In this document: positions 8,361 through 17,476 of the stretch, in pieces
Numbering within the stretch: position 1 is the stretch's first letter
Layout: every line of letters begins with the position of its first letter
NCBI GenBank assembly: GCA_901538445.1
Contig: LR594584.1
Coordinates: 404,572 to 468,571, forward strand
Direction: 5' to 3'
From: Gemmataceae bacterium
Lineage (GTDB): Bacteria; Planctomycetota; Planctomycetia; Gemmatales; Gemmataceae
DNA: 64,000 bases
Made by a program: the position numbers and the translations under genes
Notes under the pieces: model-generated
What the model was told of the DNA's origin: nothing
Database searches by the model: none
Seen by the model: the letters and a program-made list of their open reading frames with translations, nothing else

Positions 8361-9995
8361 TCACAGCCCCTTCGCCTTGCGGAAGCGGCGGATCAGTGCG
8401 TTGGTCGAGCTGTCGTGCCCGAGCTTCGGCTCGGTCTTGTCCGACAGTTCCGGCATGATCCGCTGGGCCAGCACCTTGCCGAGTTCGACGCCCCACTGGT
8501 CGAACGAGCCGATGTTCCACACCGCCCCCTGCGTGAACACGCTGTGCTCGTACAGCGCCACGAGCCGGCCCAGCACCTCCGGCGTGAGCCGGTCGGCGAC
8601 GATCGTGTTCGACGGCCGGTTGCCGGCGAACACGCGGTGCGGGACGAGCCAGTCCGCGGTGCCCTCGGCCTTCACCTGCTCGGGGGTCTTGCCGAAGGCG
8701 AGCGCCTCGCTCTGGGCGAACACGTTCGCCATCAGGATGTCGTGGTGCGCGCCGAGCGGGTTGAGCGAGTGTGCGAACGCGATGAAGTCGCACGGGATCA
8801 GCCGCGTGCCCTGGTGGATGAGCTGGTAGAACGAGTGCTGGCCGTTGGTGCCCGGCTCGCCCCAGTAGATCGGGCCGGTGTCGTAGTTCACCGCCGCCCC
8901 GTCGAGCGTCACCGACTTCCCGTTGCTCTCCATCGTGAGCTGCTGGAGGTACGCCGGGAACCGCTTGAGGTACTGGTCGTACGGCAGCACCGCTACCGTC
9001 TGCGCCCCGAAGAAGTCGTTGTACCACACCGCGAGCAGGCCCAGGAGCACCGGCAGGTTCTTCTCGAACGGCGTCGTCCGGAAGTGCTCGTCCATCTCGT
9101 GGAAGCCGCTGAGCATCTTGCGGAAGTTGTCCGGCCCGACGGCGAGCATGGTCGAGAGGCCGATGGCCGAGTCCATCGAGTACCGGCCGCCGACCCAGTC
9201 CCAGAACCCGAACATGTTCGCGGTGTCGATGCCGAACTCGGACACCTTCGCGGCGTTCGTGGACACCGCCACAAAGTGCTTCGCGACCGCCTTCGCGTCG
9301 CCGCCCAGACCCTTCAGCAGCCAGTCGCGGGCGCTGTGGGCGTTGGTCATCGTCTCCAGCGTCGTGAACGTCTTCGACGAGATGATGAACAGCGTCTCCG
9401 ACGGGTCGAGGTCGTGGGTCGCCTCGGCGAAGTCGGTGCCGTCCACGTTCGACACGAACCGGAACACCATGTCGCGGGCGCTGTAGTGCCGCATCGCCTC
9501 GTAGGCCATCACCGGCCCGAGGTCGGACCCGCCGATGCCGACGTTGACGACGTTCTTGATCCGCTTGCCGGTGTGCCCCTTCCACTCGCCGCTGCGGACG
9601 CGGTCCGCGAACGCGCTCATCTTGTCGAGGACCGCGTGGACCTCGGGCACGACGTTCGCGCCGTCCACGACGATGCTGCTGCCCTTCGGCGCACGCAGCG
9701 CGACGTGCAGCACCGCCCGGTTCTCGGTGATGTTGATCTTGTCGCCGCGGAACATCGCGTCGATCTTCGCCTTCAGCCCCGACTCCTCGGCGAGCTGGAA
9801 CAGGAGCTTCAACGTCTCGGCGGTGACGCGGTTCTTGGAGTAGTCGAGGTACAGGCCGAGCGCCTCGGCGGTGAGCGCCTCGCCGCGCTTCGGGTCGGCG
9901 TCGAACAGTTGCCGCAGGTGCGTGCCCTGGATCTGCTGGTGGTGCGCCTGGAGCGCCTTCCAGGCCGGGCGCTGCGTCAACGGGGCGGTACTCAT
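8361..9995 (-). CDS. pgi: Glucose-6-phosphate isomerase
   Basis: The protein has 544 residues, close to the usual 550 of the E. coli-type enzyme. The start is the ATG at 9995 ([12 protein letters not shown]). It interconverts glucose 6-phosphate and fructose 6-phosphate in the cytosol. Both family signatures are present: [14 protein letters not shown] (signature 1) and [12 protein letters not shown] (signature 2). Other conserved stretches are [27 protein letters not shown] and [13 protein letters not shown], covering the phosphate-binding and catalytic Glu/His regions. The gene stands alone between two palindromic repeats. A PPi-type phosphofructokinase near 32 kb would use its product. Confidence 0.97.
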   Translation of the reverse strand: MSTAPLTQRPAWKALQAHHQQIQGTHLRQLFDADPKRGEALTAEALGLYLDYSKNRVTAETLKLLFQLAEESGLKAKIDAMFRGDKINITENRAVLHVALRAPKGSSIVVDGANVVPEVHAVLDKMSAFADRVRSGEWKGHTGKRIKNVVNVGIGGSDLGPVMAYEAMRHYSARDMVFRFVSNVDGTDFAEATHDLDPSETLFIISSKTFTTLETMTNAHSARDWLLKGLGGDAKAVAKHFVAVSTNAAKVSEFGIDTANMFGFWDWVGGRYSMDSAIGLSTMLAVGPDNFRKMLSGFHEMDEHFRTTPFEKNLPVLLGLLAVWYNDFFGAQTVAVLPYDQYLKRFPAYLQQLTMESNGKSVTLDGAAVNYDTGPIYWGEPGTNGQHSFYQLIHQGTRLIPCDFIAFAHSLNPLGAHHDILMANVFAQSEALAFGKTPEQVKAEGTADWLVPHRVFAGNRPSNTIVADRLTPEVLGRLVALYEHSVFTQGAVWNIGSFDQWGVELGKVLAQRIMPELSDKTEPKLGHDSSTNALIRRFRKAKGL

Positions 9996-10029
9996 GGTGC
10001 TGTCCTTGGGGGTGGAGCAGAAGAGTTCT

Positions 10030-10198
10030 CCGCAGATTCCGCCGATGGACACCGATTTGAAGACAGAAGAAAAGCCACGTCCGGGCGAGCCGTGTGTGTC
10101 AACACACGGGTGGACGTCACCCGCGTCGTCACTGACGCGGCTCGCCAGAACCCGCGCTCCTCGGTCTTCGAATCTGTGTCCATCTGCGTAATCTGCGG
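10030..10198. repeat. CCGCAGATT inverted repeat enclosing a second palindrome
   Basis: The left arm (10030-10064) and the right arm (10164-10198) are complementary at 31 of 35 positions; the core word is CCGCAGATT with GATGGACACNGATT after it. Within the loop lies a GGCGAGCCG element (10084-10146). A related element with the word CCACAGATTAC is at 63456-63575. The nested arrangement suggests one repeat inserted into another. Confidence 0.88.
10084..10146. repeat. GGCGAGCCG palindromic element, copy 2 (nested)
   Basis: The outer ends GGCGAGCCG (10084-10092) and CGGCTCGCC (10138-10146) are perfect complements. The left interior copies the GTGTGTGTCAACACACGGGT word of copy 1, while the right interior is a different hairpin, CCGCGTC-GTCACT-GACGCGG, which matches 49080-49104 at 22 of 25 bases. 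The element therefore looks like a chimera of two inner-stem types. Confidence 0.82.
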
Positions 10199-10216
10199 AT
10201 CAGAATGTCTTTGGCT

Positions 10217-10813
10217 CTAAACGGCGTGGCGGGTCTCGTTCCACAGGCGGACGACGGGCTTGTTCCAGTCGCGGTCGTACCCGAGTTCGCTCACGCTCGC
10301 GGTGCCGAGGATGATGTAGTGGCCGATGAGTCGCGGGTCGGCCCCGAGCCACCGCGCGGCGAACACGCGGAGGATGTGGCCGCTCGAGAAGATCAGCACG
10401 TTCCCCTTCACCGCCCGCACCTTCGCGATGACCCGGTCGGCGCGGGCGGACACCTGCTCCAGCGTCTCGCCGCCGGGGCACCCGTCGTGGAACAACTCCC
10501 AGCCCGGCCGCTCGGCGCGGATCTGGGGGGTCGTCAGCCCCTCGTACTTGCCGTAGTCCCACTCGACGAGGTCGCCGTCCACTTCAGCGACCGCGCCGAA
10601 CCCCGCCAGCTCGGCCGTCTTGTGGGCGCGCTGGAGCGGGCTGGTGAACACCTTGGCGACGCTGATGCCGCGGAGCCGCTCGCCGAGCGCCTTCGCGTTC
10701 GCGACGCCGCGGTCGGTGAGCGGCAGGTCGGTGAGCCCGGTGTGCTGCCCCGAGAGGCTCCACGCGGTCTCGCCGTGCCGGGCCAGGGTGATGACGGGGA
10801 ACGCCTCGCTCAT
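10217..10813 (-). CDS. Histidine phosphatase (phosphoglycerate mutase-like) family protein
   Basis: The protein has 198 residues. The catalytic motif LARHGETAWS is at residues 10-19, with the His acting as the phospho-acceptor. The second conserved Arg is in TSPLQRAHKTAEL, the acid in the EWDYGKYEG stretch, and the second catalytic His in FSSGHILRVF. This is the alpha-ribazole phosphatase / acid phosphatase / small PGAM branch; the substrate cannot be read from sequence. The ATG at 10813 is the natural start (MSEAFPVITLARHG). It shares orientation with pgi but is separated from it by about 220 bp of repeats, so it is probably transcribed independently. Confidence 0.9.
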   Translation of the reverse strand: MSEAFPVITLARHGETAWSLSGQHTGLTDLPLTDRGVANAKALGERLRGISVAKVFTSPLQRAHKTAELAGFGAVAEVDGDLVEWDYGKYEGLTTPQIRAERPGWELFHDGCPGGETLEQVSARADRVIAKVRAVKGNVLIFSSGHILRVFAARWLGADPRLIGHYIILGTASVSELGYDRDWNKPVVRLWNETRHAV

Positions 10814-10933
10814 GCGGCGGCTCCGGTGGGGTGGTGTCAGGGGTAGCCGATCATCTCAGCTTTCGGACCGGAATACGAACCAAAAGCGGTCCCCGCACGC
10901 CAAATCTTCACAGCCGCGGGCCGCGACACGCGG

Positions 10934-11773
10934 TCACACCTTCTGCGCCTTCCGCCGCGGCTTCGGAGCGGGTTGCTTGGCCGGTTCCGCGAAGTCGATC
11001 ATCTGGAGCCGCTTGCGGACCGCGTCGGCGTACTCGTCGGACAGCTCCACGCCAAGGTAGTGGCGGTCGAGCTTCTTCGCGACGGCCAGCGTGGTGCCGC
11101 TGCCGGCGAACGGGTCGAGGACCAGCTCGCCCGGGTTCGACGCGACCTTGATGATCCGCTCCAGCACCGCCTCGGGCATCTGGCACGGGTGGTTCAGCCG
11201 CTCGTGGAACGTGCCGCACACCCGCGGGACGTGCCACGTGTCGGTGTCGGCCCCGAAGTGCTCCTCGCTCTCCTGCGGCCGCAGCACCCAGGTGTCGTCG
11301 GGCAACTTGCCCACGGGGTTCGCGCGGCGGTCGGCGTAGGTCGTCATGCGGGCCGACGGGACCCGCACGGCGTCCGGGTTGAACGTGTACCGCTTCGGGT
11401 CGCGGACGTAGTAGAAGATGTGCGCGTGGCTGCGGTTGAACTTCTTCGAGCAGTTCACGCCGAACGTGTAGTGCCACACGATCCAGTTCCGGAGCGTGAG
11501 GCCCAGCGCGTCGAGCCGGACCTTGTGCTCGGCGGCGTACTCGTCGCCGATGGCGAGGAACAGAGACCCGGTCGGGCTCAGCACGCGAGCGGCGGCGGCG
11601 AGCCACCGGTCGGTCCACGCGAGGTAGTCGGCCTTCGCACGGCGGTCGTCGTACACGTCGTACTGGTACCCGATGTTGAACGGTGGGTCGGCGAACACCA
11701 GGTCGGCGCAGCCGGCCGGGAGCGCCCCCAGTGTCTCGATGCAGTCCCCGGTGATGACCTCGTCGCGGCGCAT
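10934..11773 (-). CDS. DNA methyltransferase, beta-class amino-methyltransferase (N4-cytosine or N6-adenine)
   Basis: The protein has 279 residues from the ATG at 11773 (MRRDEVITGDCIETL). The catalytic motif IV is ADPPFN (residues 27-32) near the N-terminus. The AdoMet-binding motif I, DPFAGSGTT followed by GVELSDEY, is at the C-terminus near residue 224. The order catalytic-then-AdoMet marks the beta class, as in many DNA methyltransferases of the N6_N4_Mtase family. The C-terminus is Lys/Arg-rich, which could help DNA binding. No restriction endonuclease is adjacent; the neighbours are a phosphatase and a polysaccharide exporter. It therefore looks like a solitary methyltransferase with a regulatory or epigenetic role. 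The recognition sequence cannot be inferred. Confidence 0.9.
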   Translation of the reverse strand: MRRDEVITGDCIETLGALPAGCADLVFADPPFNIGYQYDVYDDRRAKADYLAWTDRWLAAAARVLSPTGSLFLAIGDEYAAEHKVRLDALGLTLRNWIVWHYTFGVNCSKKFNRSHAHIFYYVRDPKRYTFNPDAVRVPSARMTTYADRRANPVGKLPDDTWVLRPQESEEHFGADTDTWHVPRVCGTFHERLNHPCQMPEAVLERIIKVASNPGELVLDPFAGSGTTLAVAKKLDRHYLGVELSDEYADAVRKRLQMIDFAEPAKQPAPKPRRKAQKV

Positions 11774-11972
11774 GCGAACCCCTCCCGGAACACGCGGCCC
11801 AGTCGCGCGCTCCGGGAATGGTGGCACATCCGCGCCGAATGCGCAAGGCCGATTTGGCGGAAAAACCGGACCCGACGGGGCCGGCAAACTGGGCTGGCAG
11901 CACACGGACCGGGTGGGTAAGGTCTGCACACGGGCACGACGCCCCAGACTCGCACCACGGCCGGGGTCACGG

Positions 11973-12764
11973 ATGATCCAGCACGCCTCCTCGATGTGGA
12001 AGTTCCGCCACTTCCTCCTGGCGCTCGTGAGGCTCGACCTCCGCCAGCGGTACCGCAAGTCGGTCCTCGGCGTCGGGTGGTCGCTGCTCAACCCGATCGC
12101 CATGACGGTCGTGTTCACGGTCGTGTTCAGCAAGGTCCTCGGGGCCGGGGCCGATCCGATCGCCTACGCCGCCTCGGTCCTGACCGGCATGGCCGTGTGG
12201 TCGTTCCTCCGGGACTCGACGCTCCAGGGGTGCCGGTGCTTCCAGGCGAACGAGGCGTACATCCGCCAGAGCCCGATCCCGTACACCGTGTACACGCTCC
12301 GCACCGCGATGGGGCAGGCGATCCACTCGTCCCTGGCGCTCGGGGTGGTGGTCACGATGGTCGCCATCTACCAGGGCGACCCGCTGGTGCTGCTGCGGCT
12401 CGGGCTCGTCGCCCCGGGCCTCGTTCTGCTGTTCCTCGCGGCGTGGGCCGCGGCGACCATCGCCGCGTTCACCACCGTGTTCTTTCACGACACCCAGCAC
12501 CTGCTGGAGGTCCTGGCCCAGATCGTCTTCTTCATGACGCCGATCATGTACCCCCGCGGGCTGCTCGACGACAAGCAACTCGGCTGGCTCGTGGACGCCA
12601 ACCCGGTGTACTGGGTGCTGGAGCTGACCCGCACGCCGCTGCTCACGGGCCACCTGCCGGCCCCCACGATGTACCTGGCCGGGGCGGGCGTCACCGTGGC
12701 CCTCGTGGGCCTCGCCGCGGGCGTGGTCGCGTGGCTCCAGAAGCGGGTCATCTTCGTGCTCTGA
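11973..12764 (+). CDS. ABC-2 type polysaccharide export permease (Wzm-like)
   Basis: The protein has 263 residues. The start is the ATG at 11973 (MIQHASSMWKFRHFLLAL); further in-frame codons upstream lack conserved sequence. An amphipathic N-terminus with RQRYRKSVLG and GWSLLNPIAM is characteristic of TagG/Wzm/KpsM permeases, followed by about six hydrophobic segments. The late motif PIMYPRG and the NPVYWVLELTR region also fit the family. It would form the membrane channel exporting a lipid-linked polysaccharide with the ATPase encoded 48 bp downstream. The gene is divergent from the methyltransferase with about 200 bp between them, which must hold both promoters. Confidence 0.9.
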   Translation: MIQHASSMWKFRHFLLALVRLDLRQRYRKSVLGVGWSLLNPIAMTVVFTVVFSKVLGAGADPIAYAASVLTGMAVWSFLRDSTLQGCRCFQANEAYIRQSPIPYTVYTLRTAMGQAIHSSLALGVVVTMVAIYQGDPLVLLRLGLVAPGLVLLFLAAWAAATIAAFTTVFFHDTQHLLEVLAQIVFFMTPIMYPRGLLDDKQLGWLVDANPVYWVLELTRTPLLTGHLPAPTMYLAGAGVTVALVGLAAGVVAWLQKRVIFVL

Positions 12765-12812
12765 CGGTGCGGCGGGGCGGGCAACGGATCGCGACACACC
12801 TGGGGTACGGGC

Positions 12813-13619
12813 ATGGCGAGCATCGACGTCACCGACGCATCGGTCACCTTCACCGCGACGCAGAGCAAGCAGGTCACCCTTAAGGAGTACCTGCTCAAGG
12901 GGCTGTTCCGGAAGTCGGTGAACCCGCAGATCGCGATCCACGCGCTCTCGGGGATCAACCTGACGGCCCGGGACGGGGACCGCGTCGGCATCATCGGCCA
13001 CAACGGGGCCGGCAAGACGACGCTCCTGAAGCTGCTCGCGGGCATCTACACCCCGACCGCGGGCACCTCCAGGGTCGAGGGCCGCGTGTGCTCGCTGTTC
13101 GACATCTCGGTCGGGTTCGAGAACGAGGCGACCGGCTGGGAGAACATCGTCTACCGGTCGTACCTGCAGGGCGAGAGCCCGGCGTCGCTCAGGGACAAGA
13201 TGCAGGAGATCGCGGAGTTCTCGGAGCTGGGCGAGTTCCTCTCGATCCCGGTGAAGAACTACTCGGCCGGGATGCGGATGCGGCTCGCGTTCGCGATCGC
13301 GACGGCCGCCCAGCCCGAGGTGCTCCTCGTGGACGAGGTGCTCGCGGTCGGCGACATGGCGTTCCAGATCAAGGCCAAGGCCCGGATGCGGGCGATGATG
13401 TCGGTGTCGCGGCTCATGGTGGTGGTGTCGCACGACCTGAACACGGTCCGCGACACCTGTACCAAGGTGGTCTGGATGCGCAAAGGGCAGGTCGTCCAGG
13501 AAGGGCCCCCGGCCGAGGTCGTCGCCGCGTACAACCGGGACGCGACCGAGCGGGCCGCGGCGGCCAGGGCCCAGGCGCAGGTTGGGGGCCAGGCGGCCCC
13601 GGTCGCCAGGGTCGCGTGA
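12813..13619 (+). CDS. Polysaccharide ABC exporter ATP-binding protein (Wzt-like, short form)
   Basis: The protein has 268 residues. Walker A is GHNGAGKTT (from about residue 62), the signature is the family-typical degenerate YSAGM instead of LSGGQ, Walker B is LLVDEVLAVGD and the H-loop is VVSHD. The N-terminal extension before Walker A (KEYLLKGLFRK) is typical of O-antigen and teichoic acid exporters. The C-terminal carbohydrate-binding domain found in long Wzt proteins is absent; the tail is only a short Ala-rich stretch. It powers export of a polysaccharide with the upstream permease. A glycosyltransferase starts 16 bp after its stop, supporting a three-gene unit for a surface polysaccharide. 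Confidence 0.93.
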   Translation: MASIDVTDASVTFTATQSKQVTLKEYLLKGLFRKSVNPQIAIHALSGINLTARDGDRVGIIGHNGAGKTTLLKLLAGIYTPTAGTSRVEGRVCSLFDISVGFENEATGWENIVYRSYLQGESPASLRDKMQEIAEFSELGEFLSIPVKNYSAGMRMRLAFAIATAAQPEVLLVDEVLAVGDMAFQIKAKARMRAMMSVSRLMVVVSHDLNTVRDTCTKVVWMRKGQVVQEGPPAEVVAAYNRDATERAAAARAQAQVGGQAAPVARVA

Positions 13620-13635
13620 TTCCACGGGGGCACCG

Positions 13636-14826
13636 ATGCGGGTACTGTTCAACGGGGCGTCGGCGATCCGCCCGAAGACCGGCGTCGGCCACACGACCGC
13701 GAACCTGCACCGCGCGCTCGCGGCCGGGTTCCCGGGCGACGCGTTCTGGCTCTACCCCGGCGAGCAGATCCGCCGCGCCGCCGCCCGCGCGTTCCGGCCC
13801 GCAGCCCGCGCCACCGGGTCCGTCTCGCCGCCGAAGCCGGGCACCCCGTCGCTCGTGAAGCGGCTCGCCCTCAGGGCCGCACGCACCGGGTACGCGGCCC
13901 ACTTCCACGCCGCCGCACGGTTCGGCGGGTTCGACCTGTACCACGAGCCGAACCTCGTCCCGTTCCGCGTCCCGCTGCCCACGGTCGTCACGGTCCACGA
14001 CCTCTCGGTCATCCTGTTCCCGGAGTGGCACCCGGCCGACCGCGTGAAGCGGTACGAGCAGGCGTTCGCCCGCGGGATCGAGGCCGCCGCGCACGTACTC
14101 GTGGACTCGCACGCGGTCCGCTCCGAGGCGCTCCGCGTGCTCGGCCTGAGCCCCGGGCGCGTCACCACGGTGGCGTGCGGCATCGACCCGAACTTCCGCC
14201 CGCAGTCGCCCGACGAGGTGCGGGCCGTCCGCGAGCGGCTGAGCCTGCCGCCGCGCTATCTCCTGTACGTCGGCACCGTCGAGCCCCGGAAGAACCTGAC
14301 CACCCTGCTCCGCGCGTACTGCGACCTGCCCGACGCGCTCCGCGCCGCGTGCCCGCTGATCCTCGGCGGGACGTGGGGGTGGAAGTCGGAGCCCGAGCGC
14401 GAACTGTTCGAATCGGAGGCCCGGCACCGCGGGGTGCGCTACCTCGGGTACGTCGCCGACGCCGACCTGCCGGGCCTGTACGCCGGGGCCGACGCGCTGT
14501 TCTACCCGTCGCACTACGAGGGCTTCGGCCTGCCGCCGGTCGAGATGATGGCGTGCGGCGGGGTCTCGGTCGTGTCCACGGCCGCCGCGGTCCGCGAGGT
14601 GGTGGGCAACGCCTCGCCGCTCCTGGAACCGACCGACCTGCCGGCGTGGCGTGATGCGATGAAGCGGGCCATCACCGACCCGGACTCGCTCGCGGCGTAC
14701 CGGAAGCTCGGCACCGCGAACGCGAACCGCTTCACCTGGGAGAACGCCGCCCGGCAGACGCACGCGGTCTACCGGAGCGTACTCGGGGTCGCGCCGGCCG
14801 AGCGGTCAGCCCGCGCCGCCGCGTAG
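13636..14826 (+). CDS. Glycosyltransferase family 4 protein
   Basis: The protein has 396 residues from the ATG at 13636 (MRVLFNGASAIRPKTGVG). It has a GT-B fold layout. The N-terminal domain contains DLYHEPNLVPF and VVTVHDLSV. The C-terminal donor-binding domain begins YLLYVGTVEPRKNLTTLL and contains the nucleotide-sugar motif YEGFGLPPVEMMACG with its conserved Glu residues. Members transfer a sugar from a nucleotide donor to a lipid-linked or polysaccharide acceptor at the inner membrane. It follows the Wzm/Wzt-like genes by 16 bp and probably builds the exported glycan. Its 3' end overlaps the convergent CPBP gene by 21 bp. The exact sugar is not readable. Confidence 0.92.
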   Translation: MRVLFNGASAIRPKTGVGHTTANLHRALAAGFPGDAFWLYPGEQIRRAAARAFRPAARATGSVSPPKPGTPSLVKRLALRAARTGYAAHFHAAARFGGFDLYHEPNLVPFRVPLPTVVTVHDLSVILFPEWHPADRVKRYEQAFARGIEAAAHVLVDSHAVRSEALRVLGLSPGRVTTVACGIDPNFRPQSPDEVRAVRERLSLPPRYLLYVGTVEPRKNLTTLLRAYCDLPDALRAACPLILGGTWGWKSEPERELFESEARHRGVRYLGYVADADLPGLYAGADALFYPSHYEGFGLPPVEMMACGGVSVVSTAAAVREVVGNASPLLEPTDLPAWRDAMKRAITDPDSLAAYRKLGTANANRFTWENAARQTHAVYRSVLGVAPAERSARAAA

Positions 14827-15807
14827 GACGTAGACCGCGGACACCGCGTTGAACAGCCCGTGAACGACCGCGGGGACGAGCACGCCCCGGGTCCACACGG
14901 CGCACCAGCCCAGCCCCAGCCCCAGCAGGAACAGCGGCACCGGCGACGGCCACACGCTCGAGTGGATCGCCGCGAAGAAGGCCGCGGTCGCGTACACGGC
15001 ACGGACGTGCCGCTTGCCGCGCCGCACCGTCGCCCACACCAGTCCGAGCCCGCCGGCCAGCACCGCCGCGAACACCACCGGTCCGACTTTCCCGCTCAGC
15101 GCCGCGACCGCCACCGCGCACCCGACCACGAGCCACGGCCGCAACGCGGCGGGGGTCGCGGGCGGAGACCCGGCTCCCGGCGAGCCGGGCCGCGAACCGA
15201 CCACCCACGGGAGCAGCACGCCGCGGAACAGCACCTCTTCGATCAGCGGGGCCGCAACGCACGCCTGCAACAGGAACAGGAGCCGTGTGAACTCGTCGCC
15301 GCCGGTGAACTTCGCGAGCGGGTGCTCGTCGGGCTTCAACCCGGACGCGGTGAAGAGCTGAACGATCCCGGCGTGGAACAGCAGCACCGCCGGGGTGAGC
15401 ACAGCCCACACTACGACGGCGGGCGGCAGTGCCGCGAACGGGTTCGCCCACGGGACCGGCCACTTCGGGTACAGAAACCGAACCGTGGCCGCGAGGAACG
15501 TGAGCTGGATCGGGAGCGCGACGACGCCGACGGCGAGCGCCGGGAGTCGGGACTGTGCGACGGCCAACGGAATCGTGACCGCGACGAGGAGGAACGCGGC
15601 GAACACCTCGAACCCGCCCCACGGCACCCGCCACGGGCACCGCGCCGTGACCGCGAGCGGTCGCCCGGCCCCGCCCTGCACCCGCCCAACGAGCCCGAGC
15701 GGAACGGCGACGGCCGACACGATCGCGCCGGCCGTCAGCATTTGCACCGCTTCGGTCGTGAACTCGCCGGGCACGCCGCACTCCTCCCGAACGCAGGGGA
15801 CCGTCAC
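14806..15807 (-). CDS. CPBP family intramembrane metalloprotease (CAAX protease-like)
   Basis: The protein has 333 residues with multiple hydrophobic segments. The family motifs appear in order: EEVLFRG (EExxxR) just after PLIEE, FFAAIHSS (FxxxH) and HGLFNAV (HxxxN), which together supply the metal ligands of the Abi/CAAX-type protease. These enzymes cleave membrane-embedded or prenylated substrates, or act in bacteriocin immunity; the substrate here is unknown. The start codon is GTG at 15807, overlapping the TGA stop of the upstream histidine kinase gene in the sequence GTGA, which suggests translational coupling of kinase and protease. The 3' end overlaps the convergent glycosyltransferase gene by 21 bp. 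Confidence 0.87.
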   Translation of the reverse strand: MTVPCVREECGVPGEFTTEAVQMLTAGAIVSAVAVPLGLVGRVQGGAGRPLAVTARCPWRVPWGGFEVFAAFLLVAVTIPLAVAQSRLPALAVGVVALPIQLTFLAATVRFLYPKWPVPWANPFAALPPAVVVWAVLTPAVLLFHAGIVQLFTASGLKPDEHPLAKFTGGDEFTRLLFLLQACVAAPLIEEVLFRGVLLPWVVGSRPGSPGAGSPPATPAALRPWLVVGCAVAVAALSGKVGPVVFAAVLAGGLGLVWATVRRGKRHVRAVYATAAFFAAIHSSVWPSPVPLFLLGLGLGWCAVWTRGVLVPAVVHGLFNAVSAVYVLRGGAG

Positions 15808-17402
15808 CGCTTCGGGAGCTGGTCCGCGATCAGCGCCTGGAGCTCCTCGGGCTCAACGGGCTTGGTGAGGTGCGCGTCGAAACCGGCCTCGGCGGCGCGG
15901 CGGCGGTCCTCGGGCTGGCTGTGCCCGGTGAGGGCGACGAGGAACACCGACCGCCCGAGGGCGGCCCGCACCCGGGAGGCGACGGCGTACCCGTCGAGTC
16001 CCGGCAGCCCGATGTCGATGAGCGCGACCTCGGGGCGAACGGCCAGGGCGACCTCAACCCCGCTCGGCCCGTCCTCGGCGACGTCCACCCGGTGCCCCAT
16101 CAGCCCGAGGAGCGTGGCCAGGCTCTCGCGGCCGTCGGCGTTGTCCTCGACGATCAGCACGTGCCGCGCGACGGTCGCGGCGGCAGCGGCGGGGGGATCG
16201 GAACGGTTCTCGGCCGGGGGCTCCATGAGCGGGAGGCGGATGGTGAACTCGCTCCCGCGGCCCACCCCGTCGCTCGCGGCGGTGATGGTCCCGCCCTGGA
16301 GTTCGACGAGCCGCCGGACGAGCGTGAGGCCGATGCCCAGGCCGCCCTGCCGCCGGTCCGCACCGAGATCGACCTGGGTGAACAGGTCGAAGATGTGCGT
16401 GAGCATGTCGGAGGGGATGCCGTTGCCGTTGTCCCGCACCCGTACGACCGCCTCGGCCCCGTCGCGGGTCGCGGCGACGGCGATCCGCCCCCCGTCGGGC
16501 GTGTACTTCGCCGCGTTGTTGAGGAGGTTCACGAACACCTGGATGAGCCGGGACTCGTCCGCGAAAACCGGGAGCGGGACCGGGGGCACCGCGAGCCCCA
16601 GCGCGTGCTTCCGGGACTCCCGGAGCGGCGCGTTCATCTGCGCCGCCTTCTCGATGGCGTCGCGGAGGTCCACGCGGTCCTGGCGGAGGGTCAGCTTGTT
16701 CTGCGAGATCCGGGCGACGTCGAGCAGGTCCTCGACGAGCCGGGTCATCTGCGTCACCTGCCGGTCCATCATCTCCCGGAGCCGGCGGACGGTCTCGGGG
16801 GAGTCGCCGCTGAGGCGGACCACCTCCAGGGAGTTCCGGAGCGGGGCGAGCGGGTTGCGGAGCTCGTGGGCCAGGGTGGCGAGAAACTCGTTCTTGCGGC
16901 GGTCCGCTTCCCGGAGCGCCTCGGCGTGGTTCCGCGCGCCCTCCTCGAGTTCCTGGAGCTGCCCCTCGCGGTACTCGACGTACCGGGCCACGCTCGTTTC
17001 GATCGCCTCGTCGAGCGCGAGCCCGACCGCCTGCACCTCGGCCAAGTGGAGCGACCGGTCCATGCAGTCGTCGAGGTAGTCGAGGACGACGAGCCGGAGG
17101 ATGCGGAAGTCGCGGATCAGCTCGGACAGCGACCACCCGGTGTGCCACCGCTGCTCGGCGTGCCGGTGGGCGACCCGGCAGTGGTGGGCCGCGTCCCCGG
17201 CCTCGGCGAGGCTGTTCCCGAGTTCCTCGAGGAACTCGGGGAGTTCGTCGAGGAGCACGGCGTGGTGGACGCGGCGGGCCGTGGGCTGCTCCGCGGCGGC
17301 CCGGTGCGCCCACCGGTCGATGAGGATCGTGCTGTCGCGGCGGATGATCGCCCCGATCTCGGCGTACCGCCCGGCCCGGATCGCGGTGGCGTCAGTTGAC
17401 AC
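15804..17402 (-). CDS. Hybrid sensor histidine kinase with an RsbRD-like N-terminal domain and a receiver domain
   Basis: The protein has 532 residues from a GTG at 17402 (VSTDATAIRAGRYAEIG), with GGAGG upstream; an upstream in-frame extension of 31 residues is low-complexity and rejected. Residues ~10-140 resemble the RsbRD_N sensor domain (WHTGWSLSELIRDFRILR). A short linker helix leads to HisKA with His179 in LAHELRNPLAPL. The ATPase domain has NLLNNAAKY, DNGNGIP and GGLGIGLTLV. A receiver domain follows (LIVEDNADG, phospho-Asp463 in LIDIGLPGLDGY, Lys in LTKPV). There is no membrane segment, so it acts in the cytosol. The receiver at the C-terminus suggests a phosphorelay or self-regulation. 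It is translationally coupled to the CPBP protease gene. Confidence 0.9.
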   Translation of the reverse strand: MSTDATAIRAGRYAEIGAIIRRDSTILIDRWAHRAAAEQPTARRVHHAVLLDELPEFLEELGNSLAEAGDAAHHCRVAHRHAEQRWHTGWSLSELIRDFRILRLVVLDYLDDCMDRSLHLAEVQAVGLALDEAIETSVARYVEYREGQLQELEEGARNHAEALREADRRKNEFLATLAHELRNPLAPLRNSLEVVRLSGDSPETVRRLREMMDRQVTQMTRLVEDLLDVARISQNKLTLRQDRVDLRDAIEKAAQMNAPLRESRKHALGLAVPPVPLPVFADESRLIQVFVNLLNNAAKYTPDGGRIAVAATRDGAEAVVRVRDNGNGIPSDMLTHIFDLFTQVDLGADRRQGGLGIGLTLVRRLVELQGGTITAASDGVGRGSEFTIRLPLMEPPAENRSDPPAAAAATVARHVLIVEDNADGRESLATLLGLMGHRVDVAEDGPSGVEVALAVRPEVALIDIGLPGLDGYAVASRVRAALGRSVFLVALTGHSQPEDRRRAAEAGFDAHLTKPVEPEELQALIADQLPKR

Positions 17403-17476
17403 GCTCAGATGTCCTCCGCGGGAACGCGGTGGTAGGTGGGTGCGCGGTGGAGAGCAGGCAATTGTATCAGATGGGA

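Noticed and set aside
10934-11773. Restriction-modification system
   Set aside because: Only the methyltransferase is present; neighbours are a phosphatase and an exporter, not a nuclease.
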